NCBI GenBank assembly: GCA_001770015.1 | Contig: MEQB01000016.1 | Location: forward strand, 1 to 64,000 | Length of the DNA: 64,000 nt | Source: Bdellovibrionales bacterium RIFOXYC1_FULL_37_79 | Lineage (GTDB): Bacteria; Bdellovibrionota; Bacteriovoracia; Bacteriovoracales; Bacteriovoracaceae | Direction of reading: 5' to 3' | In this document: positions 54,577 through 62,141 of the stretch, in pieces | Layout: every line of letters begins with the position of its first letter | Numbering within the stretch: the stretch's first letter is position 1 | Notes under the pieces: model-generated | Seen by the model: only the letters and a program-made list of their open reading frames with translations | The model's database searches: none | What the model was told of the DNA's origin: nothing | Translations under genes and position numbers: made by a program

Positions 54577-55168
54577 AATCCTTTGGTAAAGTTGCCACGC
54601 TGGTTCTACCGCCCAATAATATGCAATTTTCGTTGCGATTTAAAATATAATTATCAGAAATATAAAAAAATAATTTCCCTCCCCAGGGAAAATACCCCAT
54701 TGCGGCACCTCTTTTCCCTCGATCCCCAGGATAAACCCAAAGTTTTGGTAAAAATCCAAAAATATTTTTTTTGAAATGAATGATCAGGCTTTTATCATCA
54801 TCACACTTAAGGTTAATAAACACTTCATTCTCATTTTTCACAATATCATAAACCTCGGATGCCCTTGGAAAATATACCCCCAATCCTTTCATCAAATTAT
54901 AATGAAACTCTAAACATAGATAATCTTCTGGAATAAACACATGTTGTAGATGACCATTTTTTTTAATTTTTCCAGAAAATGGAACCACCAAATTTTCTAA
55001 CTTAAGATCATATTGTTCGATGATCTCTTCAATGCGAAATAACCACGCTATCACCATATAAATAATTGCAACAATACCGGCACCAAAGACACCCATCAAT
55101 CTAAATGATAAAAAAGTCAGCATAAAAAACGGAAAATGAAATTTCCAAGACAAGTAAGTATTGATCAT
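54557..55168 (-). CDS. Phosphatidylserine-decarboxylase-like protein lacking the cleavage Ser
   Basis: 203 residues, the length of short (archaetidylserine-type) Psd. Two membrane-like spans are followed by a Psd-like core: VVPFSGKIKK, VYPGDRGKRGAAMGYFPWGG, then ILLGGRTSVATLPK. Where Psd carries Gly-Ser for self-cleavage and the pyruvoyl group, this protein has G163-G164. Without Ser it should not form the pyruvoyl cofactor, so decarboxylase activity is doubtful. It overlaps pssA by 20 bases. Confidence 0.6.
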   Translation of the reverse strand: MINTYLSWKFHFPFFMLTFLSFRLMGVFGAGIVAIIYMVIAWLFRIEEIIEQYDLKLENLVVPFSGKIKKNGHLQHVFIPEDYLCLEFHYNLMKGLGVYFPRASEVYDIVKNENEVFINLKCDDDKSLIIHFKKNIFGFLPKLWVYPGDRGKRGAAMGYFPWGGKLFFYISDNYILNRNENCILLGGRTSVATLPKDYEIEKA

Positions 55169-55198
55169 ATCTTAGATTAGCAACAGGCCTGTAAAAAG

Positions 55199-55822
55199 TC
55201 ATTTTTTTGCCGGAATAAATTCCTTGTCCTCACTCCGGTAATATAAAGGTTCAACTCGTTTTTTCCTAGAAACAATTTGAGAGAAAATTTCTTGTGGAAT
55301 ATTTTTTATCCTTTCGCCTGTCAATATTATCTTTGAAGGCGACTTTACTAAGGAGTAAATATGGTCATTTTTGAAATGAGTATATACATTAGTTTCTAAA
55401 TCATTGATACGGGTTATGAACATTTCCTTGCTCACCAACTCTATTTCATCTGTTATGCAATTAAATAAAAAATACTCCCCTTTAAACGCCTCTGAAAACC
55501 AGATCCCCGCTGCAGACCCTTCGATTATTCTTGGAATTTCGTAATGGTAAAAAGAATAAACATTGATATTTTGCCACTCCAAGACCTGTGCGATTCCCTC
55601 AGACACTCTCATCCCGGTGTAAGAACCAGGCCCTGCAGCAAAAAGATAGCCTGTAAGTGTTTCAAAATTAAGTTTATGTTTTATAAGCATTTCATTAATC
55701 AAAAAATGCAAATCCGCAGTACTTTTCTGATTAAAAATCTCTAAATACTCAAGCCACTCCAGCTTTTCTGACAAGATTCCCAAAACCACATGATTAGTAG
55801 TATCTGTATAAAGCCAGGTCAT
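55199..55822 (-). CDS. tsaB: tRNA threonylcarbamoyladenosine protein TsaB
   Basis: 207 residues, slightly short and diverged. LFAAGPGSYTGMRVSEGIAQVLEWQ is the diagnostic TsaB segment. TsaB is the inactive ASKHA partner that scaffolds TsaD and TsaE in t6A37 tRNA modification. It sits three bases from rseP in the lipid/translation cluster. Confidence 0.88.
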   Translation of the reverse strand: MTWLYTDTTNHVVLGILSEKLEWLEYLEIFNQKSTADLHFLINEMLIKHKLNFETLTGYLFAAGPGSYTGMRVSEGIAQVLEWQNINVYSFYHYEIPRIIEGSAAGIWFSEAFKGEYFLFNCITDEIELVSKEMFITRINDLETNVYTHFKNDHIYSLVKSPSKIILTGERIKNIPQEIFSQIVSRKKRVEPLYYRSEDKEFIPAKK

Positions 55823-55825
55823 CGT

Positions 55826-57403
55826 TTAAAAAATTCTGGAAAAATCGTTAAATAACGCCAAAACCATTAATAACAATAAAAAAGATAAGCCAAACTGCTG
55901 GGCAATTTCCAATTTTCTTCTCGAAACCGGCCCACGATTAAAAATCTCAATAAAAATAAACATCAAATGTCCCCCATCCAAAATAGGAATTGGAAAAAGG
56001 TTAATAACCCCAAGGTTAACAGAGATTAAGGCCATGATCTGAAAAAAATAGGATAAGGATGTATTAAAGGATTCAGTCGCCGCTTGAGCGATTGCAATAG
56101 GACCACCAACACTTTTTAGCGAAACTTCTTTGGTCACCAATTTTTTGAAACCATCGGTCACTGCAGTTATACTGCCCACTGTTTTAGCAAAAGCTCTGTG
56201 GAAAGCATCCACTACGCTACTTGGTTTTGTAAAAATATAATTAACTGAAAGGATTTGCATATTACTTTCAACCCCAATTCTCTTACTATCCTTCCCGTCC
56301 GCTTTTACAATTTCTGGTTTTATCGGCCTTGTTATTGTTTGCTCGTTACGCCAAACAGTTAAAATGGTCGATGTGGAATTTTCTACCGTTTGTAATTTAA
56401 GTTTCAGATGTTCAAAAGAGTAAAGAGGCTCATTATTTAATGAAACCAAAACATCTCCCGCTTTGAACCCAGCTGCATCGGCAGGGCTATTCATTGAAAT
56501 ATTCTTTATTCTCAAGTCAATGGTTTTAAACCCGGCATTTGACAAATGTTCAAAAAAATTCTGCGAACTTGTCCAAGCTACAGATAAAATTTTAAAAACC
56601 GGACCGAGAATCATCTTTGACTCATTTTCATCAAATTTTTCAATAGGATAAATATAAAAATCATAATGCTTAAAATTATGCGCCACCGCTTCCAGCGATA
56701 TTTTCCAATTAACTTCCTTCTCATGCAAACTTAACGCAAATAATTTGCCACTTTTATCAACCAATATGGGCTTCCTCAATACTGGTGAATATTGTCCAAA
56801 TTCATTAAAGAAATTTTCCGCAGTAATTTGAATCGGTAATACCTTGATTTCAGTTAATCGTTCCACCGTTATCGACTCAATCTTATTCTTTCCCTCAAGC
56901 ATGATATCCGATGGACTCAAAACTTCTTTTCCATTTATTTTTCTTAAAATATCACCCGACCTAATTCCATAGGAGTAAAAATGCGACTCTTCAGTTATCA
57001 TTCCAAAACGGATTTCAGGCAACCTTTCTCCTATCAGCATTAATGAGAAAAAAATAAAATAAGCTAATAAAAAATTAGCCAGTGGTCCTCCAAATATTAT
57101 CCAAAATCTAGCAAGCTTACCCTGATACACAAAACTGAATTTTTTATCCTCTTCACGAATGCCATCCTTATTTAAAGGATCATCACCAAACATCTTTACA
57201 TAACCACCCAGTGGAATTAACGAAACAGCATACTCCGTAAAACCTTTTTTAAATTTAAGTAATTTCGGTCCAAATCCCAACGAAAAAACTTCCACCCTCA
57301 CCCCAAACAATCGGGCGACCAAAAAGTGCCCTAACTCGTGAAAAAAAATCAACGGGCCCAAGAATAGTATAAAAATAATAATTGCCTGGAGATAATTAAA
57401 CAT
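55826..57403 (-). CDS. rseP: Site-2 intramembrane metalloprotease RseP
   Basis: 525 residues. N-terminal zinc motif FFHELGHFLVARLFG (H22, E23, H26), two PDZ-like regions in the middle (MNSPADAAGFKAGDVLVSLNNEP is one) and a C-terminal PIPILDGGHL supplying the third ligand. It cleaves membrane anchor proteins such as anti-sigma factors in the envelope stress response. Longer than the E. coli protein (450 residues) owing to the insertion between domains. Confidence 0.93.
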   Translation of the reverse strand: MFNYLQAIIIFILFLGPLIFFHELGHFLVARLFGVRVEVFSLGFGPKLLKFKKGFTEYAVSLIPLGGYVKMFGDDPLNKDGIREEDKKFSFVYQGKLARFWIIFGGPLANFLLAYFIFFSLMLIGERLPEIRFGMITEESHFYSYGIRSGDILRKINGKEVLSPSDIMLEGKNKIESITVERLTEIKVLPIQITAENFFNEFGQYSPVLRKPILVDKSGKLFALSLHEKEVNWKISLEAVAHNFKHYDFYIYPIEKFDENESKMILGPVFKILSVAWTSSQNFFEHLSNAGFKTIDLRIKNISMNSPADAAGFKAGDVLVSLNNEPLYSFEHLKLKLQTVENSTSTILTVWRNEQTITRPIKPEIVKADGKDSKRIGVESNMQILSVNYIFTKPSSVVDAFHRAFAKTVGSITAVTDGFKKLVTKEVSLKSVGGPIAIAQAATESFNTSLSYFFQIMALISVNLGVINLFPIPILDGGHLMFIFIEIFNRGPVSRRKLEIAQQFGLSFLLLLMVLALFNDFSRIF

Positions 57404-57411
57404 AACCGTCC

Positions 57412-58320
57412 TTAAAATACCCCGTAGTAAAATAATACCAACAGATAAAATGGAGTTAGAAACAAAACACTGTCTAACCTATCATACACTCCACCGTGAC
57501 CTGGAATCAACGAAGAACTATTTTTAACACCACATTGTCTCTTCATTTTTGATTGAAATAAATCTCCCAGATGTGATATTGCACCCAAAAATGGAAATAA
57601 AACCATAATAAATGGGGATTTAAATTCAAAAAAACAAATATAATATAACGAAGCTAAAACTCCCGATAAAAAGACTCCACCAATCACTCCTTCAATCGTC
57701 TTATTAGGACTGACCGAAACCCATAATTTGTTTTTTCCAAATTTTCTTCCAAAAAACCATGCCCCAGTATCCATCCCGAAGCAAATTATAAAAAGCAAGG
57801 CTAACAGGTGTTTCCATTGGTCTTTTCCAAAAATGATCAGCAATATAAAAAGTGCAATATTCAAGAAAAAGTACAATCCCCAAAATACTTTAATTTTTTT
57901 TAACCAATAAACTATTGATAAATTATTTATCGATACAAAAAAAAGATAAATAATGGCCAAACAGTGTACCATAGTAACAAACCATGCAAATTGATAAAAA
58001 AGAGGGTGACTTGGCTTTAAAATACTGTCCACACTCTCCAAATTTATAAAACTCAGATAAAACGAATGGTATTGGGGATAACAAAAATATAGACTTAAAT
58101 TTATAAACAGCAAATATAAAAATACGTTTAAAAAATACCCAAAAGACTTTCTCTTATATTTAAACATATTTATAACTGTTTCATCAATTAGCAGAAAACC
58201 CACCAGTATCAAAAATATTATAAATGCATTTTCACCTAGAAAAAAAATAAATAACAAAATCACCAGAAGGACCGCAGCAGCCAGAACTCTTTTCGCTGTA
58301 TTTGATAACTCATTTACCAT
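57412..58320 (-). CDS. cdsA: Phosphatidate cytidylyltransferase
   Basis: 302 residues, many membrane spans. The C-terminal signature FQSKMKRQCGVKNSSSL, then PGHGGVYDRLDS identifies CdsA (CTP + phosphatidate to CDP-diacylglycerol). It precedes rseP by eight bases and overlaps uppS by 11. It supplies the substrate for PssA nearby. Confidence 0.93.
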   Translation of the reverse strand: MVNELSNTAKRVLAAAVLLVILLFIFFLGENAFIIFLILVGFLLIDETVINMFKYKRKSFGYFLNVFLYLLFINLSLYFCYPQYHSFYLSFINLESVDSILKPSHPLFYQFAWFVTMVHCLAIIYLFFVSINNLSIVYWLKKIKVFWGLYFFLNIALFILLIIFGKDQWKHLLALLFIICFGMDTGAWFFGRKFGKNKLWVSVSPNKTIEGVIGGVFLSGVLASLYYICFFEFKSPFIMVLFPFLGAISHLGDLFQSKMKRQCGVKNSSSLIPGHGGVYDRLDSVLFLTPFYLLVLFYYGVF

Positions 58321-59098
58321 TTTTATAACCTTGTGCCGTTTTATTTTTTACAGCCATTTGTGAAACCAGCCCCAATTCTCTGGTTGCGTTTATAAAACCA
58401 AATCTTCTTTCTCGTTTTAAAAATTGTCCATGTATATTTCTTAAATCGTCTTGAGTAAAATCCGGCCACTTGAGATCCATGAAAAATAATTCAGCATAAG
58501 CAAGTTGCCAGAGCAAAAAATTAGATATTCTATGATCTCCACCTGTCCGAATAAGAAAATCAACATCACCTAAATCAGGCGCAAAGAGGTTTTTCTCCAA
58601 TTTTTCCACATTCAATTCTTCGCCCGGATAATTTTTTATATGTAAATTTGCAGCAGATACAATCTCGGATCGTCCCCCATATCCAAAAGCCAAAGTAAGC
58701 TTCAATCCGTCAAAATCCTTCGTTTTATTCTCCATTTCATGAATGATTTTTACCGTTTCAGGCGGAAGCCCCGTAAGATCACCGATAACTCGAAATTTTA
58801 TTTTTTTTTCCAAGGCCCTCTTCTTTTCCTTTAAAATAAATTTCCCAAGAAGTTTAAACAATACTCTTATTTCCAACTCCGGTCTGGACCAATTCTCGGT
58901 TGAAAAGGAAAATAATGTTATCGCTTTTAAATTTAAATTAACTGCCTCTTCAATTATTTTACTTGCCACACTTGCACCACGAACATGTCCCCAAAAACGT
59001 GGATGCCTTCTTTCCTTGGCCCATCGGCCATTACCATCCATAATAATTGCAGCATGGTATAAAAGTTGAGGAATTTTTTCTGAATTGGTGATCATCAA
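58310..59098 (-). CDS. uppS: Undecaprenyl diphosphate synthase
   Basis: 262 residues. IIMDGNGRWAKERRHPRFWGH carries the catalytic Asp and the diphosphate-binding Arg; FSTENWSRP and TGGDHRISNFLLWQLAYAEL are standard. In the last block the usual TGGExRxSNFLLWQ has Asp for Glu (GGDHR). It makes the C55 lipid carrier for cell-wall precursors. It overlaps frr by four bases. Confidence 0.94.
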   Translation of the reverse strand: MMITNSEKIPQLLYHAAIIMDGNGRWAKERRHPRFWGHVRGASVASKIIEEAVNLNLKAITLFSFSTENWSRPELEIRVLFKLLGKFILKEKKRALEKKIKFRVIGDLTGLPPETVKIIHEMENKTKDFDGLKLTLAFGYGGRSEIVSAANLHIKNYPGEELNVEKLEKNLFAPDLGDVDFLIRTGGDHRISNFLLWQLAYAELFFMDLKWPDFTQDDLRNIHGQFLKRERRFGFINATRELGLVSQMAVKNKTAQGYKNGK

Positions 59099-59652
59099 AT
59101 CGTCATGATCTCTTGTTCTTTGAGTTTTATAACGTCATCGACATTTTTAATGTACTTATCAGTAACATCCTGTATTTCTTTTTGAATTTTTTTTGATTCA
59201 TCTTCTGAAATTGTTTTATCTTTTTCGGCTTTTTTAACCAGCTCGTTTTGATCTCTTCTAATGTTTCGTACCGCCACCTTGGTTTCCTCTCCAACCTTCT
59301 TTACTTCTTTCACTTGTTGCTTTCTTTTTTCTTCTGTCAAAGCTGGAAACGGAACCCGAATCAAATTACCATCATTAGATGGCGTTACTCCAATATTTGC
59401 GGCAAGAATGGACTTCTCAATAGCGGGAATCATCGTCTTGTCATAAGGTTGTATTTGTAACAATCTCGCTTCAGGAATACTCACTTGCCCCACTTGTTTA
59501 ATTGGCGAAGACATTCCATAGTAGTCCACCGTTATGCCGTCAAGAACCGAGTCAGTTGCTCTTCCTGTTCTAATTTTAGAAAGTTGATGTTTAAGGGAAT
59601 CTATGGCTTTTTCCATAGATACATTTACATTATTTTTCATTTTATTCCACAT
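59095..59652 (-). CDS. frr: Ribosome recycling factor
   Basis: 185 residues, the standard length. LSKIRTGRATDSVLDGITVDYYG, IQPYD and IRVPFPALTEEKRKQ are the family motifs, followed by a long helical domain ending KEQEIMTI. It splits post-termination ribosomes with EF-G. Confidence 0.96.
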   Translation of the reverse strand: MWNKMKNNVNVSMEKAIDSLKHQLSKIRTGRATDSVLDGITVDYYGMSSPIKQVGQVSIPEARLLQIQPYDKTMIPAIEKSILAANIGVTPSNDGNLIRVPFPALTEEKRKQQVKEVKKVGEETKVAVRNIRRDQNELVKKAEKDKTISEDESKKIQKEIQDVTDKYIKNVDDVIKLKEQEIMTI

Positions 59653-59713
59653 TCAAATACTCCTTCGTAACAATCTCAGATGATTATCCTAAAGTTAATA
59701 TGTTTTTTCAAGC

Positions 59714-60424
59714 CTACTTGGTCACCAAAGTACCAATTTTCTCCCCCATAACTGCCCTTTGCATATTATTGGCCTGAAAAACATTAAAAACCAATATTTC
59801 AATATTATTGTCCATGCACAGACTTACTGCAGTGGAATCCATAACCTTAAGATTATTTTTTAACACATCTAGGTAACTTAACGAATCATATTTAACTGCA
59901 TCCTTATGTATGAGTGGATCTTTGTCATAAACGCCATCAACCTTTGTAGCTTTCATTATTATTTCAGCATCAATTTCATTGGCCCGCAGAGCTGCAGCGG
60001 TATCTGTTGTAAAATATGGATTTCCGGTTCCTGCAGCAAAAATAATGACTCTCCGTTTTTCTAAATGTCTTATCGCTCTTCTTCTGATATATGGTTCCGC
60101 AATCCTACTAATTTGAATCGCTGACATCACTCGTGTATAAATATTTTCTCTCTCTAAACTATCTTGTAGAGCAAGCGAATTAATTATTGTCCCAAGCATT
60201 CCCATATGATCTGAAGTAGTTCGATCCATACCTGTATTTTTTGAACCGGCCATGCCTCTATGAATATTGCCTCCCCCTATTACAATGGCAATCTCAACAC
60301 CCATGTTGTACAAAGTTTTAATTTCTCTAGTAAACAAATTCAGCATATCGGGATTAATGCCAAACCTGTCCTCACCAGCCAATGCTTCTCCAGATAATTT
60401 TAGCAATATTCTTTTATATTTCAT
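59714..60424 (-). CDS. pyrH: Uridylate kinase
   Basis: 236 residues. [18 protein letters not shown], then [10 protein letters not shown] and [20 protein letters not shown] are typical of PyrH (UMP to UDP). It lies 61 bases upstream of frr and immediately after a terminator that follows tsf. Confidence 0.96.
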   Translation of the reverse strand: MKYKRILLKLSGEALAGEDRFGINPDMLNLFTREIKTLYNMGVEIAIVIGGGNIHRGMAGSKNTGMDRTTSDHMGMLGTIINSLALQDSLERENIYTRVMSAIQISRIAEPYIRRRAIRHLEKRRVIIFAAGTGNPYFTTDTAAALRANEIDAEIIMKATKVDGVYDKDPLIHKDAVKYDSLSYLDVLKNNLKVMDSTAVSLCMDNNIEILVFNVFQANNMQRAVMGEKIGTLVTK

Positions 60425-60440
60425 TTCAAATCTCCAGACG

Positions 60441-60468
60441 AAAAAAAAGGGACTATAAAAGTCCCTTT
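60441..60468 (-). terminator. Intrinsic terminator between tsf and pyrH
   Basis: On the minus strand a nine-base stem (AAAGGGACT with AGTCCCTTT) and a five-base loop are followed by eight T. It begins 11 bases after the tsf stop. It would separate or attenuate rpsB-tsf from pyrH-frr-uppS. Confidence 0.9.
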
Positions 60469-60478
60469 GGGTTTTAAT

Positions 60479-61126
60479 TTATTTTGTCATTGCAGCTATT
60501 TCTGCAGCTAGGTTATCCTCTCTCTTCTTCATCCCTTCTCCTACAATAAATTTATGAAACCTTCTTACGGAAATCTTCTCCCCTATCCTTAAGGTAAGTT
60601 CATTGATCAAGTCATTAACTGTTTTATCAGGGTTTTTAACAAATTTTTGATTATAGAGACACACTTCTTCTGCGAGTTTACTTAATTTTCCTTCTACAAT
60701 TTTAGGAATCATTTTTTCAGGCTTACCCTGTTCTTTTAATTGTGCAGCATAAATTTCTGCTTCTTTATTTTTAAAATTTTCATCCATTTCATCATCTCTG
60801 ACAAATTTTGGATCAGCAGCCGCAATATGCATTGCTACATCATGGGCAAAGTTTTGAAACTCGGGATTCTTAGCAACAAAATCAGTTTCGCAGTTAACTT
60901 CAACAATTACCCCGATCTTGTTATTCATATGAATATAAGACCCAATAATCCCTTCTGCTGCAATTCGACCTTGCTTCTTTTGAGCTGCTGCTAAACCTTT
61001 TTTTCGAAGATAATCAACAGCATCATCCATATTACCCTTACATTCTAATAAGGCTTTTTTACAATCCATCATTCCGGCGCCAGTTTTCTCTCTTAAATCT
61101 TTCACATCATTTGCAGTAAAACTCAT
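60479..61126 (-). CDS. tsf: Elongation factor Ts
   Basis: 215 residues, a short-type EF-Ts. LREKTGAGMMDCKKALLECKG at the N-terminus and IVEVNCETDFVAKN are diagnostic. It regenerates EF-Tu-GTP. Second gene of the rpsB-tsf operon. Confidence 0.96.
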   Translation of the reverse strand: MSFTANDVKDLREKTGAGMMDCKKALLECKGNMDDAVDYLRKKGLAAAQKKQGRIAAEGIIGSYIHMNNKIGVIVEVNCETDFVAKNPEFQNFAHDVAMHIAAADPKFVRDDEMDENFKNKEAEIYAAQLKEQGKPEKMIPKIVEGKLSKLAEEVCLYNQKFVKNPDKTVNDLINELTLRIGEKISVRRFHKFIVGEGMKKREDNLAAEIAAMTK

Positions 61127-61158
61127 ATCTTCATCCTTTTCACTAAATAGTTCTATTC

Positions 61159-61968
61159 CTATAATTCTTCAACTTCTTCTTCATCAACAATTTTTAAATC
61201 AATATCGTTTTCGTATTTCGATATAATTTCACTCTCTAATGAAGAGTCCTTCAAGAATTCATCAGAAGTCTTATCACGTTTGATACCTCTAGATCCCTCA
61301 ACTACAGAATCTGAAAAAAAATCTGCAAAAAGAGTTATGGATTTAATGGCGTCATCATTTCCAGGTACCACGTAATCAATTCCAGTTGGATCACAATTTG
61401 TATCAGTAATCGCTACTACTGGAATTTTTAGGTTATTAGCTTCTTTGACAGCAATTCTTTCACAATCTGGATCTATAATAAAAATAGCACCTGGCACCTT
61501 TCTCATGTTTTTAATACCACCAAGGTTCCTTTCAAGTTTGATAACATCCTTGTCAATTTTTGATCTTTCTTTTTTAGTTAAAAGATTAAAGTCACCAGTC
61601 TCTTTCATTTTCTCAACCTTACGGAGCTTATCAATTGAAAGTGAGATGGTTTTATAATTGGTTAGCATTCCACCCAACCAACGGTGAGTCACATAAAATG
61701 CTCCACACTTTTCAGCTGCTTTTTTCATAGTCTCGGAAGCTTGTCTTTTAGTACCTACAAATAAAATAGATTTTCCCGACGATGCAGTTTTTTTAAGAAA
61801 TTCATACGCCTTGCTTGCTTGATCAACAGTTTTTTGTAAATCAATAATGTAAATTCCATTTCTTTCACCATAAACATATGGCTTCATTTTGGGGTTCCAT
61901 TTTTGGGTTTGATGACCGAAGTGTGCACCTGCTTCTAAAAGCTGTTCTAAACTTAGTTTACCTGACAT
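61159..61968 (-). CDS. rpsB: 30S ribosomal protein S2
   Basis: 269 residues. LLEAGAHFGHQTQKWNPKMK at the N-terminus, THRWLGGMLTNYKT and VVAITDTNCDPTGIDYVVPGND are standard S2 motifs. An acidic tail follows. AAGGAG precedes the ATG. A structured leader is predicted just upstream. Confidence 0.97.
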   Translation of the reverse strand: MSGKLSLEQLLEAGAHFGHQTQKWNPKMKPYVYGERNGIYIIDLQKTVDQASKAYEFLKKTASSGKSILFVGTKRQASETMKKAAEKCGAFYVTHRWLGGMLTNYKTISLSIDKLRKVEKMKETGDFNLLTKKERSKIDKDVIKLERNLGGIKNMRKVPGAIFIIDPDCERIAVKEANNLKIPVVAITDTNCDPTGIDYVVPGNDDAIKSITLFADFFSDSVVEGSRGIKRDKTSDEFLKDSSLESEIISKYENDIDLKIVDEEEVEEL

Positions 61969-61991
61969 GGTTTCTCCTTATCTTTTTGAGG

Positions 61992-62038
61992 TTGATGGTT
62001 CATCTAATCACCCATTGCTACTTTTGGTAGACCATCAA
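61992..62038 (-). promoter_or_regulatory. Candidate structured rpsB leader
   Basis: Outer stem TTGATGGT (62031-62038 on the minus strand) with ACCATCAA (61992-61999) encloses a small hairpin CTAC/GTAG (62018-62021 with 62027-62030) directly adjacent to the outer stem. It lies in the 5' leader, about 24 bases from the ATG. S2 is known to regulate its own operon in proteobacteria; binding here is inferred. Confidence 0.5.
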
Positions 62039-62141
62039 TATAGGCGACTGAGTTTACCTTTAATTATTATCAAGCTACTTCTAACATAGTGAAAAGAAAG
62101 CTTCAAGACTAAATTTAAAAATTATAGCCAATATAAAAAAA

